44,390 bases of DNA. It comes from Sphingomonadaceae bacterium. GTDB taxonomy: Bacteria > Pseudomonadota > Alphaproteobacteria > Sphingomonadales > Sphingomonadaceae. Positions 9,442 through 17,799 of the stretch are shown in pieces. A program made the translations under genes and the position numbers. The DNA is taken from positions 1-44,390 of the forward strand of contig CANGJB010000023.1 of assembly GCA_947453945.1 (NCBI GenBank), written 5' to 3'. Positions within the stretch are counted from its first letter, which is position 1. Each line of letters begins with the position of its first letter. The notes beneath the pieces were generated by a model, which was not told the origin of the DNA, did not search any database, and was given only the letters and a program-made list of their open reading frames with translations.

Positions 9442-11067
9442 ATGCATGAGGTGAATGGCGCGAGCGAACCGACGGCAGCGGAAATCCGCCTGGTGGTCGC
9501 GGCCTCGTCGGTCGGCACTGTGTTCGAGTGGTACGACTTCTTCATTTACGGCACGCTTGGCGCGATCCTGTCCAAGGCGTTCTTCCCGACCGGCAACGCG
9601 ACGATGGAAATGCTGTTGTTCTGGCTGGTTTTCGCGGTTGGTTTCGGCTTCCGCCCGCTGGGCGCGGTGCTGTTCGGCTATCTGGGCGACCGGCTTGGCC
9701 GCAAGTATACCTTCCTTGTCACCGTGACGCTGATGGGCATTGCGACCGCTGGCGTAGGCCTTATCCCGCCGGCATCGCAGATCGGCTATGCCGCACCTGC
9801 GCTGGTGATCTTCCTGCGTGTGCTGCAAGGTCTGGCGCTGGGCGGCGAATATGGCGGCGCGGCGGTCTATGTGGCGGAGCATTCCGCCCCCGCACGGCGC
9901 GGCTTCTTCACCAGCTTTATCCAGTCCAGTGTCGTCGGCGGTTTTGTGCTGAGCCTGGTCGTCGTGCTGGTGTGCAAGGGCGCGATGAGCAAGGACGTGT
10001 GGGAGGCGTGGGGCTGGCGCGTGCCGTTCCTGCTAAGCCTCGCGCTGCTGGCGGTTTCGCTGTGGATGCGCCTGAAGCTTTCGGAAAGCCCGGTATTCAA
10101 GGCGATGAAGGAAAGCGGCGAGATCGCGGGCAATCCCTTTATCGAGAGCCTGACGTACCCCGGCAACGCCAAGCGGCTGTTCGTGGCGCTGTTTGCGGTG
10201 GCGGCGGGGCTGACGGTAATCTTCTACACCGCGATGTTTACCGGCCTCTCGTTCCTTAAGGGCCCGATGCGGGTGGAGGACACGACCGCCGAGGTGATCG
10301 TGGGCATTGCCTGCGTGATCGGGATGCCGTTCAGCGTGGTTTTCGGGCATATCTCTGACAAGGTGGGGCGCAAGCTGCCGATCGTGCTGGGCTATCTTGC
10401 CATGCTGGTGCTGGTGTTCCCGATGTTCTGGATGATCGGCGCGGCGGCCAATCCCGGCCTTGCAGACATGGCGCGGCGCGAGCCGGTCGCGGTGAGCGGG
10501 CCCGATTGCAGCTATAACCCGTTCTCGGCCGAGCAGGCGACGGATTGCGGCAAGCTGCTGGCCGATCTTTCGGCCTCAGGCGTACGCTATACGCTGACCG
10601 AAAGCCCGGCACTGGGCATGACCATCGGCGCCAAGGCGGCCGTGCTGGAGGCCTATCCCTGGGCGGAAAAGAGCGCCGTGCGCGGCAAGGTGCTGCAGGC
10701 CAAGCTGGGCGAGGCGGGGTATGACTTTGCCAAAGTGAAGCCGGACTTTGGCCGCAGCGTCGTGATCGTGCTCGGCCTGGTCGTGCTGATGGCGCTGACC
10801 GGGGCTACGTATGGCCCGGCGGCTTCGGTGCTGGCGGAAATGTTTCCCGCGCGCATCCGCTACAGCTCGATGTCGATCCCTTATCACATCGGCACGGGCT
10901 ATCTCGGCGGGTTCCTGCCGCTCATCTCGGCGCTGATTGTGGCCAGGACCGGCGATCCCTATGCCGGGCTCTGGTACACCTGGTTGGTGGTGCTGGTGGC
11001 ATTTGTGGTCGGGCTGTGGGGGCTGAAGGGCGGCTTGCCCAAGGACTTTTCCGACGATGATGCCTGA
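9442..11067 (+). CDS. MFS transporter, metabolite:H+ symporter type
   Basis: This 541-residue carrier begins with the MHS-type first helix SVGTVFEWYDFFIYGTLGA, and MFS motif A copies are visible at GYLGDRLGRKYT and GHISDKVGRKLP. Family members import organic acids or zwitterions with protons, but the substrate cannot be told. An unusual soluble stretch of about 100 residues, with two cysteines 13 residues apart (GPDCSYNPFSAEQATDCG), lies between predicted helices 9 and 10, on the periplasmic side in the usual topology. ATG 9442 is preferred over the in-frame TTG at 9436. The C-terminus overlaps alr by 11 bp. Confidence 0.85.
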   Translation: MHEVNGASEPTAAEIRLVVAASSVGTVFEWYDFFIYGTLGAILSKAFFPTGNATMEMLLFWLVFAVGFGFRPLGAVLFGYLGDRLGRKYTFLVTVTLMGIATAGVGLIPPASQIGYAAPALVIFLRVLQGLALGGEYGGAAVYVAEHSAPARRGFFTSFIQSSVVGGFVLSLVVVLVCKGAMSKDVWEAWGWRVPFLLSLALLAVSLWMRLKLSESPVFKAMKESGEIAGNPFIESLTYPGNAKRLFVALFAVAAGLTVIFYTAMFTGLSFLKGPMRVEDTTAEVIVGIACVIGMPFSVVFGHISDKVGRKLPIVLGYLAMLVLVFPMFWMIGAAANPGLADMARREPVAVSGPDCSYNPFSAEQATDCGKLLADLSASGVRYTLTESPALGMTIGAKAAVLEAYPWAEKSAVRGKVLQAKLGEAGYDFAKVKPDFGRSVVIVLGLVVLMALTGATYGPAASVLAEMFPARIRYSSMSIPYHIGTGYLGGFLPLISALIVARTGDPYAGLWYTWLVVLVAFVVGLWGLKGGLPKDFSDDDA

Positions 11068-12124
11068 AACGGCCCCGCCGTTGCCGCTGCCCCCGGCAGC
11101 GCTGCGGCTGCGGCTTGACCATGCGGCGCTTGGCGCGAACTGGACCGCGCTCGATGCGCTGTCGGGCGCGGCGCGGGCCGGTGCGGCGATCAAGGCTGAT
11201 TGCTATGGGCTGGGCGCGACCGAGGCGGTGCCGGTGCTGGCTGCCGCCGGTTGCCGCGATTGGTTTGTGGCGCATTGGCAGGAAGCGGCCGAGGCGGCGC
11301 AAATCGTGCCTGTCGGCCAGATTTCCGTGCTGCATGGGCCTATAACGGACGCCGAGGCGACCTATGCCCGCGCGCTGGGGGTGCGTCCGGTGCTCAATTC
11401 GCTGGAGCAGGTGCGGCGCTGGCTGGCGGCGGGCGGTGGCCCCTGCGATCTGATGGTCGATACCGGGATCAATCGGCTTGGGCTGCGGGTGGAAGATATT
11501 GGCGATCCGGCTGTGGGCGCGCTCGATATCGATACGTGCCTCAGCCATTTGGCGAGCGCGGACGAGGACAGCGCACAGAATTTCGCGCAGTTGGCGCGGT
11601 TTGGGGCCGTTGCGAGCGCCGTGCGGGCAAAGCGCTACAGCTTGTGCAACAGCGCGGGTATCGCGCTGGGCGGGGACTATCACTTCGATCTCACCCGACC
11701 CGGCCTTGCGCTGTATGGCGGGGTGCCGCGCGGCGAACTGACCGGCCGGATCGCGCAAGTTGCCTTTCCGGAGGCAGCCGTGATCCAGGTTCGCCAGCTC
11801 CATGCGGGCGAATCGGTTGGGTACAACGCGACATTCACGGCGCCAGCGGCGATGCGGGTCGGGGTTGTTTCCGTCGGTTACGCCGATGGCTACTTGCGCT
11901 GCTGGTCAGGCCGGGGGCAGGTATTGTGGCAGGGAAGGCGATTGCCGGTGCTGGGGCGTGTCTCGATGGACATGACGATCGTCGATCTGACCACTGCGCC
12001 GGACTGCGGTGAAGGGGATTGGCTGGGGCTGGACTATGCGCTGCCGGGTGCAGCTGCAGCAAGCGGCCTTTCGCAGTACGAATTGCTGACGCTGCTGGGA
12101 CGCAGGTTTGCCCGCGAGGCATGA
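11057..12124 (+). CDS. alr: Alanine racemase
   Basis: This 355-residue PLP enzyme makes D-alanine for peptidoglycan. The cofactor lysine is K46 in AAIKADCYGLGA; CY replaces the commoner AY of the KADAYGHG signature. The second catalytic tyrosine region VGYNATF, the substrate loop VSVGYADGYLR, and RVSMDMTIVDL are all present. Overlap with the upstream transporter gene implies coupling, so that carrier could conceivably handle an amino-acid-related substrate, but this is only inference. Confidence 0.93.
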   Translation: MMPETAPPLPLPPAALRLRLDHAALGANWTALDALSGAARAGAAIKADCYGLGATEAVPVLAAAGCRDWFVAHWQEAAEAAQIVPVGQISVLHGPITDAEATYARALGVRPVLNSLEQVRRWLAAGGGPCDLMVDTGINRLGLRVEDIGDPAVGALDIDTCLSHLASADEDSAQNFAQLARFGAVASAVRAKRYSLCNSAGIALGGDYHFDLTRPGLALYGGVPRGELTGRIAQVAFPEAAVIQVRQLHAGESVGYNATFTAPAAMRVGVVSVGYADGYLRCWSGRGQVLWQGRRLPVLGRVSMDMTIVDLTTAPDCGEGDWLGLDYALPGAAAASGLSQYELLTLLGRRFAREA

Positions 12125-12211
12125 AATGCGGTTATGCCCGCAAGGTTTATTGCGCTGCACATACTGCATCTGCTAATGCAAACGCATAAACCCAACGGGG
12201 CGCGTATAACA

Positions 12212-12769
12212 ATGGCAAACGCATCGAAGGACGGCGATACCGTCATCATCAAGAAGTACGCTAACCGGCGGCTCTACAACACGCGTACTTCAAGCTACAT
12301 CACGCTTGATCACCTTGCCCAGATGGTCAAGGAAAACATTGAATTCAAGGTCTTGGATGCCAAGACTGGGACCGATCTTACCCATACGATCCTGACGCAG
12401 ATCATCATGGAAGAAGAAGCTAGCGGCGAGCAGATGCTGCCGACAAACTTCCTTCGCCAGCTGATTTCGATGTACGGCAATTCGATGCAGGCGCTTCTGC
12501 CGAGCTATCTGGAGGCCTCGATGGAACATTTCCGCGAGAACCAGGTAAAGCTGCGCAAGGCGATCGAGGATAGCATCGGCGCCAATCCGCTGGCGCAAAT
12601 CGCGCAGCGCAACATGGAATTGTTCAAGGCCGCAACCTCTGCTTTCGTCCCCGGCGCCGTGCAGGCTGAGGCTGAAAAGCCGGCCACGGCCCCTGCGGAT
12701 GACGAACTGGCTGCCTTGCGGGAACAAATGGCAGAGATGCAGAAGAAGCTCGACCAGCTGGCCAGCTGA
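12212..12769 (+). CDS. phaR: Polyhydroxyalkanoate synthesis repressor PhaR
   Basis: This 185-residue transcription factor has the N-terminal PHB accumulation regulator DNA-binding domain, including IKKYANRRLYNTRTSSYITL at about residues 14-33. PHB_acc segments with NFLRQLISMYG and MEHFRENQ follow, then an alanine-rich linker and a short C-terminal coiled coil. PhaR normally represses phasin and PHA genes and binds PHA granules. No PHA synthase or phasin gene lies in this window. ATG 12212 places the conserved domain at the usual distance; an in-frame upstream start at 12134 would add an unrelated 26 residues. Confidence 0.93.
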   Translation: MANASKDGDTVIIKKYANRRLYNTRTSSYITLDHLAQMVKENIEFKVLDAKTGTDLTHTILTQIIMEEEASGEQMLPTNFLRQLISMYGNSMQALLPSYLEASMEHFRENQVKLRKAIEDSIGANPLAQIAQRNMELFKAATSAFVPGAVQAEAEKPATAPADDELAALREQMAEMQKKLDQLAS

Positions 12770-12775
12770 AGACAG

Positions 12776-12825
12776 GCGGGCAGCCTCGGGTCGAGGATTG
12801 CCCGCTTCCCGTTTGCCGGTTTTTT
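12776..12825 (+). terminator. Rho-independent terminator candidate after phaR
   Basis: Arms GCGGGCA (12776-12782) and TGCCCGC (12799-12805) enclose an inner CCTCG/CGAGG hairpin. A run of six T follows at about 12820-12825, some 14 bp later. It begins 7 bp after the phaR stop. The gap between stem and T-run is longer than ideal. Confidence 0.6.
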
Positions 12826-12891
12826 GCTTTGCCGCGATTTTGCGTGCCGTGAATTGTTCCATTTCGCGCGAAATCACTCTAACCGGCGCGC

Positions 12892-14442
12892 ATGACCCAG
12901 ACAGCATCGATCAAGCACGCCCTGCCCATCCTGCGGCAGGATGATTTCGCCCAGTGGTATCAGGCGGTGATCGCCGAAGCCGAGCTCGCCGAGGAATCGG
13001 GTGTGCGCGGCTGCATGGTGATCAAGCCTTGGGGCTACGGTATCTGGGAACGCATCCAGAAGCTGATGGACGAACGCATCAAGGAAGCGGGCGTCGAGAA
13101 CTGCTATTTCCCGCTGTTCATCCCGCTTTCGTACTTTGCCCGTGAGGCGGAGCACGTTGAAGGCTTTGCCAAGGAAATGGCGGTTGTCACGCATCACCGC
13201 CTGATTGCCGACGGCAAGGGCGGGCTGGTGCCCGATCCGGAGGCGAAGCTGGAAGAGCCGCTGATCGTGCGGCCTACTTCGGAAACGGTGATTGGCGCCG
13301 CCATGGCGCGCTGGATCCAATCGTGGCGCGATCTGCCGCTGCTCACCAACCAGTGGGCCAACGTGGTGCGCTGGGAGATGCGCACGCGCATGTTCCTGCG
13401 CACGAGCGAGTTCCTGTGGCAGGAAGGCCATACCGCCCATGCCGACGAGGCCGATGCGATGGCCGAAACGCTGCGCGCGCTGGAGATGTATCGCAGCTTT
13501 GCCGAAGACGTGCTGGCGATGCCGGTAGTGGCGGGGCCGAAGCCTGAGAACGAGCGCTTCCCGGGCGCTGTCGAGACCTTCTCGATCGAGGCAATGATGC
13601 AGGACGACAAGGCGCTGCAGGCGGGCACTTCGCACTATCTGGGCACCACGTTCTCGGAAGCGGCGGGCATCCGCTATCAGGACAAGGAAGGCGCGGCTGT
13701 GCTGTGCCACACGACCAGCTGGGGTGTTTCGACACGCATGATCGGCGGCGTGATCATGGTCCACGGCGATGACGATGGGCTGCGTACCCCGCCGCGCATT
13801 GCGCCGCAGCAGATCGTGATCCTGCCTATGCTGCGCGACAATGATGGCGATGCCGCGCTGCTGGAATACTGCGCGGCGCTGCGCGCCAAGCTGGCGGCGC
13901 TGATGGTGTTTGACGAAAAGGTGCGTGTGCTGCTCGACAAGCGGCCGGGCAAGGCGACCGCCAAGCGCTGGGGCTGGGTGAAGAAGGGCGTGCCGCTGAT
14001 CCTCGAGATCGGCGGGCGTGATGCGGAAGGTGGCCAGGTTTCAGTGCTGCGCCGCGACCGGCTGTGGCGCGAGGATGGCAAGGCCAACTTTGTCGGCATG
14101 GCGCAGGATGACTTTGTGGACGCGGCGGCTGCAGAGATGGAAGCGATCCAGCACGCGCTTTACGAGGAAGCGCGCGTGCGGCGCGATGCGCAGATCGAGC
14201 GCGGAATCAGCGATCTGGCAGGCCTCTCGGCATACTTTTCCGAGGACAAGGATTTTCCGGGCTGGGTAGAGCTGTGCTGGTCGAGGCCCACGGGCGCGGC
14301 GCTCGACAAGGTGGTGGAGCAGCTGAAGGCGCTGAAGCTGACGATCCGCAACACGCCGATGGATGCGGCGCCGGTTTCCGGGACGTGCCCCTTCACAGGG
14401 GAGCCGGCGGTCGAGCGCATTCTGGTGGCGCGCGCTTATTGA
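12892..14442 (+). CDS. proS: Proline-tRNA ligase, archaeal/eukaryote-like form
   Basis: This 516-residue class II synthetase charges tRNA-Pro. It has VIKPWGYGIWERIQ, PLIVRPTSETVIG, WANVVRWEMRTRMFLRTSEF with LWQEGHTAHA (motif 2), and TTSWGVSTRMIGG with the motif 3 region HGDDDGLRTPPRIAP. These features, the length and the C-terminal domain with CPFTGEPAVERILVARAY match the archaeal/eukaryote-like ProRS, not the long bacterial form with a YbaK-type insertion. Its last 7 bp overlap the convergent end of blh. No second proS is visible here. Confidence 0.94.
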   Translation: MTQTASIKHALPILRQDDFAQWYQAVIAEAELAEESGVRGCMVIKPWGYGIWERIQKLMDERIKEAGVENCYFPLFIPLSYFAREAEHVEGFAKEMAVVTHHRLIADGKGGLVPDPEAKLEEPLIVRPTSETVIGAAMARWIQSWRDLPLLTNQWANVVRWEMRTRMFLRTSEFLWQEGHTAHADEADAMAETLRALEMYRSFAEDVLAMPVVAGPKPENERFPGAVETFSIEAMMQDDKALQAGTSHYLGTTFSEAAGIRYQDKEGAAVLCHTTSWGVSTRMIGGVIMVHGDDDGLRTPPRIAPQQIVILPMLRDNDGDAALLEYCAALRAKLAALMVFDEKVRVLLDKRPGKATAKRWGWVKKGVPLILEIGGRDAEGGQVSVLRRDRLWREDGKANFVGMAQDDFVDAAAAEMEAIQHALYEEARVRRDAQIERGISDLAGLSAYFSEDKDFPGWVELCWSRPTGAALDKVVEQLKALKLTIRNTPMDAAPVSGTCPFTGEPAVERILVARAY

Positions 14443-15398
14443 GTTTTCCGGAGCAGGTCGATCCGCCGCTCGATCGTGAGCGAAAGCGCAAGATGGGGGG
14501 CGGCGACGATCGAAAGCAGGCGGAAGGCTTCTGCGCTTGAGCCGAGGGCGCTTCTAACATGCGCCCAGTTCAGCCACGCGAGCCAGATCGTCATCGTCAG
14601 GATCGTTAGCCACAGGCCCTCCTGCCCGGCGGTTATCGCCCGCGCCCGCGGCAGGTTGCGCTGAACCGATTGCCAGTGGCGAGGCGCGTGGAGCCCCGCG
14701 AAAAACAGCGCGAAGCCGAACGTTGGTGGCAGCAATAGCAAGCCGAGCAAGCAGCCGCAGTAGGCAATCACCCAGGCGCGGTACCCCATTCGCCAGGCCG
14801 CCTCGAGTCCAACGAGCGTGACGAGCCCTGTCAGCGGCGCGGCGGCTTGCGCCCAGCGGGCGACTGTGACGGCATGGGGCGATCCGGTCAGCGCCACGAA
14901 GAGTTCGGCGACCTGGTCCTGTTGTCCAAACGCCGCTGCGGTGATGACGGCCATGCCAGCCATCGCGCGCAGCAGGCCGGAGGGCAGCATTGTCCAATCC
15001 TCGCCGAAGTGAAGGCCCGAAAGCCCGAGGAAGACCAGCAGAGCGGCGAGAGGAGAAAACCACCAAAGCGCGGTCATGGCCGCCGCTATGAGTATATAGA
15101 GGCCGATCAGCGGCGCCATGTCCCGCCGATTGCAGTGCAGCGCGGAGGCGGCGAGCGAGATATCGCAGGCCCCGTGGGGCAATCCGCCAAGCAACATGGC
15201 AGCGATGGCAGGATATAGCAGCCAGCCCGAGCTGGCGGAGAGCCAGCCTGCCGAAATGGCTGTGCCTGCCACCAGCGCGACCAGGGCAAGGGGCCAGAAC
15301 AATTCTGGCACCTTGCCCTGAATCGCCGATCCGTCCGGGCAAACTTCGCGCGCCGTGGCTATGCCGGAGGCAAGGCCATGGCTGCGCAAGGCAGGCAT
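14436..15398 (-). CDS. blh: Brp/Blh-type beta-carotene 15,15'-dioxygenase
   Basis: This 320-residue multi-helix membrane enzyme cleaves beta-carotene to two retinals. Candidate iron ligands are H75 (GGLPHGACD), H130 (GLHFGEDW), H237 and H241 (FAGLHAPRHW). Their spacing (55, 107 and 4 residues) closely follows the H21, H78, H188, H192 set described for a marine Blh. A further conserved-looking APHLAL lies near the C-terminus. The start codon overlaps the rhodopsin stop by one base (TGATG), so retinal synthesis is translationally coupled to opsin synthesis. The N-terminus is about 54 residues longer than that reference and may start slightly downstream. Confidence 0.92.
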   Translation of the reverse strand: MPALRSHGLASGIATAREVCPDGSAIQGKVPELFWPLALVALVAGTAISAGWLSASSGWLLYPAIAAMLLGGLPHGACDISLAASALHCNRRDMAPLIGLYILIAAAMTALWWFSPLAALLVFLGLSGLHFGEDWTMLPSGLLRAMAGMAVITAAAFGQQDQVAELFVALTGSPHAVTVARWAQAAAPLTGLVTLVGLEAAWRMGYRAWVIAYCGCLLGLLLLPPTFGFALFFAGLHAPRHWQSVQRNLPRARAITAGQEGLWLTILTMTIWLAWLNWAHVRSALGSSAEAFRLLSIVAAPHLALSLTIERRIDLLRKTQ

Positions 15399-16144
15399 CA
15401 GGCAGTCTCGAGAGCGGATTTGCGCACTGCGATGTTGTAGATCAAGATACCGACGACTGCCTTGGCGATGAGATCGGCAAGGGTATAGCCAAGCTGAATG
15501 GTCGTTTCAGCATCGGGGCCGCTGATGTGGGCATAAGGCGCCATGTAGACGATGGGATAGAAGCCCCAGCTGGCGAACGTGAGGAGGCGTGCCTTCTTGA
15601 TCAAGCCCTTGGCGCCTTCAGGCTGGCGCTCGATAGCGGAACCCAGCCCGCTGAACAGCTGCCAGACGATATAGACGAACGGGATCGCGGACAGCGTGCC
15701 CCAGATCGCGCGGGTCGTGTTGTCGGCAGCGATTTCGCCTGGATAGCCGAGCACGATCATCAATGCGGCTGCAAGGCCGAGCGTGAGGGATTTGCTTGCG
15801 GTTTCAGCCGGATCAAGCCGCATGACCAGTACCAGTTCAACGAGCAGCAGAGGCACCGTGAGCAGCCAATCAACATAGCGATAGGCATCATTGAAGGCAA
15901 AGCCCGTTGCCGTGACGATGCCATCGTGGACGTCGTAAGCGGCTTCCCAGCTGTTGAAGATGCGCCAGTAGTGGTAGGCCGCGATGCCCGTGACGAGGCC
16001 GGAGATCGTGAGAGCCGTTTTGTAATTATTTGATACCTGTGAGCGGCTGATCCACAGAAATAAAGTTGTGGCCGTCATGGCGGCTAATGTGAACGAGAAT
16101 GCGTTATATATAAGCGAGTATTGCAGCAGCGATACGGCTTGCAT
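15398..16144 (-). CDS. Light-driven proton-pump rhodopsin (xanthorhodopsin/proteorhodopsin type)
   Basis: This 248-residue, seven-helix retinal protein has the Schiff-base lysine K228 in LADLIAKAVVG. Helix C reads RYVDWLLTVPLLLVE: D92, T96 and E103 form the DTE triad of outward proton pumps, and L100 at the tuning position predicts green absorption. H58 matches the proton-acceptor partner His of proteorhodopsins, and D224 is the second counter-ion. In helix E, IWGTLSAIPF places G149 where bacteriorhodopsin has Trp138; this glycine is the fenestration that lets a carotenoid antenna sit near retinal. AGGGG lies 6 bp before the start. blh follows in the same transcript. No carotenoid genes are in the window. 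Confidence 0.95.
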   Translation of the reverse strand: MQAVSLLQYSLIYNAFSFTLAAMTATTLFLWISRSQVSNNYKTALTISGLVTGIAAYHYWRIFNSWEAAYDVHDGIVTATGFAFNDAYRYVDWLLTVPLLLVELVLVMRLDPAETASKSLTLGLAAALMIVLGYPGEIAADNTTRAIWGTLSAIPFVYIVWQLFSGLGSAIERQPEGAKGLIKKARLLTFASWGFYPIVYMAPYAHISGPDAETTIQLGYTLADLIAKAVVGILIYNIAVRKSALETA

Positions 16145-16373
16145 TTGCGACCCCTATTTCCAAAACAGGCACAACCTGAGGCATGGTTTTTCATTCCAAG
16201 ATCATGAGAGGTAACTGATTTTTCAAATAAAACTGGTGGTATTTAAGGCCATGCGAATGCACTCAAGTGCCATTTACGCTGCACCGCAATATCCGGGCTG
16301 CCCCTGCGGGAAACCTTGTGCGGCCATCGATCTTGCGCGAGATGTGCAGGGCCGGTGGACAAGGATCAAAAGC

Positions 16374-17729
16374 GTGGGTGGCAAATTGAACCGAAAAATG
16401 CTTTCCGCAGCGCTGGGTTTGATGGCTTTGCCTTGTGTCGCTGCCGCTTCTTCGGACGGTGCGGCGCGCGCCGGTGCGGTATCGCAAGCCCGGCTTGAGG
16501 CTGATATCGCCCGGCTCGTGGCGTTTGGCACGCGCCACACACTGTCTTCGCAGGACGATCCCAAGCGCGGGATTGGCGCGGCGCGGCGCTGGGCGGAAGG
16601 AGAGTTTCGCAAGACAAGCGCGGTGTGCGGCGGTTGCCTGGAAATCGTGCTGCCCGAGACGGTGGTGCTGGGCGAGCGGGTGCCTGCGCCGACACGGCTC
16701 GTCGATGTCGTGGCGATTCAGCGGGGGACTTTGCGGCCGAACGACGTCGTGATCGTGCAGGGGCACATCGACAGCCGCAATTCCGATCCGCTCGACGCAA
16801 AGGGCGATGCGCCGGGGGCCAATGACGATGGTTCGGGCACCGCGCTGGTGCTGGAAGCGGCGCGGGTGCTTTCGCAGCAGAAATATGCAGGGACGATTGT
16901 CTATGCCGTGCTCTCGGGCGAGGAGCAGGGGCTCTATGGCGGCACCCTGCTGGCAAACTATGCGAAGAAACAGGGCTGGACGGTGAAGGCCGTGCTCAAC
17001 AACGATATCGTGGGCAATTCGCGCGGGTCTGATGGCTTTACCGACGACACCCATGTGCGCGTATTCTCCGAAGGGCCGCGTGCGGATGCCAGCGAACGTG
17101 CGCGTGATGCGCTGCGGGCCATCGGCGGCGAGAACGATAGCCCTTCGCGCAACCTTTCACGCTGGATCGCCGGGCTTGGCAGCGAGGCTCTGGCGGTGCG
17201 ACAGGTGTGGCGGGCAGACCGCATGGGGCGCGGCGGGGATCACCTGCCGTTCCAGGATGCAGGCTACCCGGCGGTACGGTTTACCGTGGCGGTGGAGAAT
17301 TACGAACGGCAGCACCAGAACGTGCGGACAGAGGCCGGGCGGCCGTTTGGCGATACGGTGGAGGCAATGGACTTTGCCTACCTTGCCAAGGTGACCGCGC
17401 TGAACGTGCGCGCGCTGGGGGCGCTGGCGGCCGCGCCTTTGCCACCGAAAGCCACCGTCACAGCGGCGGTGCAGACGTTCACCGATGTCGATTGGGCCGC
17501 CGTGCCAGGCGCGGCGCGCTACCGAGTGTGGCAGCGGCGCACGGATGCGCCGGGCTGGGAGGCCAAGCCTGCGGCCGAGACGGGCGGGACGCATCTGCGG
17601 CTTGAAGGCGTGCGCGGGGATGACTGGTTCTTCGGCGTGAGCGCAGTGGCGCCAGACGGCGCGGAGAGCCCGATCGCCTCTGCCGTGCCCGCCGGGGCCT
17701 ATCTGCCTGAGGTGGCTGAGAAGCCCTGA
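16374..17729 (+). CDS. Secreted M28-family zinc aminopeptidase
   Basis: This peptidase of about 451 residues has a signal peptide (KLNRKMLSAALGLMALP, cleavage near CVAAASS). The two-zinc site is readable: His in VQGHIDSRNSD, bridging Asp in GANDDGSGTALVLE, Glu pair in LSGEEQGLYGG, Asp in NNDIVGN and His in GRGGDHLPFQDAGYPA. The last ~90 residues look like a fibronectin-type beta domain. GTG 16374 is preferred because AAGGA lies 8 bp upstream; TTG 16386 and ATG 16398 are alternatives. It diverges from the rhodopsin operon across about 230 bp. Confidence 0.87.
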   Translation: MGGKLNRKMLSAALGLMALPCVAAASSDGAARAGAVSQARLEADIARLVAFGTRHTLSSQDDPKRGIGAARRWAEGEFRKTSAVCGGCLEIVLPETVVLGERVPAPTRLVDVVAIQRGTLRPNDVVIVQGHIDSRNSDPLDAKGDAPGANDDGSGTALVLEAARVLSQQKYAGTIVYAVLSGEEQGLYGGTLLANYAKKQGWTVKAVLNNDIVGNSRGSDGFTDDTHVRVFSEGPRADASERARDALRAIGGENDSPSRNLSRWIAGLGSEALAVRQVWRADRMGRGGDHLPFQDAGYPAVRFTVAVENYERQHQNVRTEAGRPFGDTVEAMDFAYLAKVTALNVRALGALAAAPLPPKATVTAAVQTFTDVDWAAVPGAARYRVWQRRTDAPGWEAKPAAETGGTHLRLEGVRGDDWFFGVSAVAPDGAESPIASAVPAGAYLPEVAEKP

Positions 17730-17756
17730 GCAAGGCCAGAGCAAGGCCAGAGCAAG
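17728..17756 (+). repeat. Short 11-bp tandem repeat after the M28 peptidase gene
   Basis: The unit GAGCAAGGCCA is repeated about 2.6 times, starting in the stop codon of the peptidase gene and ending some 44 bp before rnr. It is probably replication slippage with no evident function. Confidence 0.7.
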
Positions 17757-17799
17757 CGCTGTCCTTGCTATCGGCTCCGCCAGCGGCCACAGATCGATC

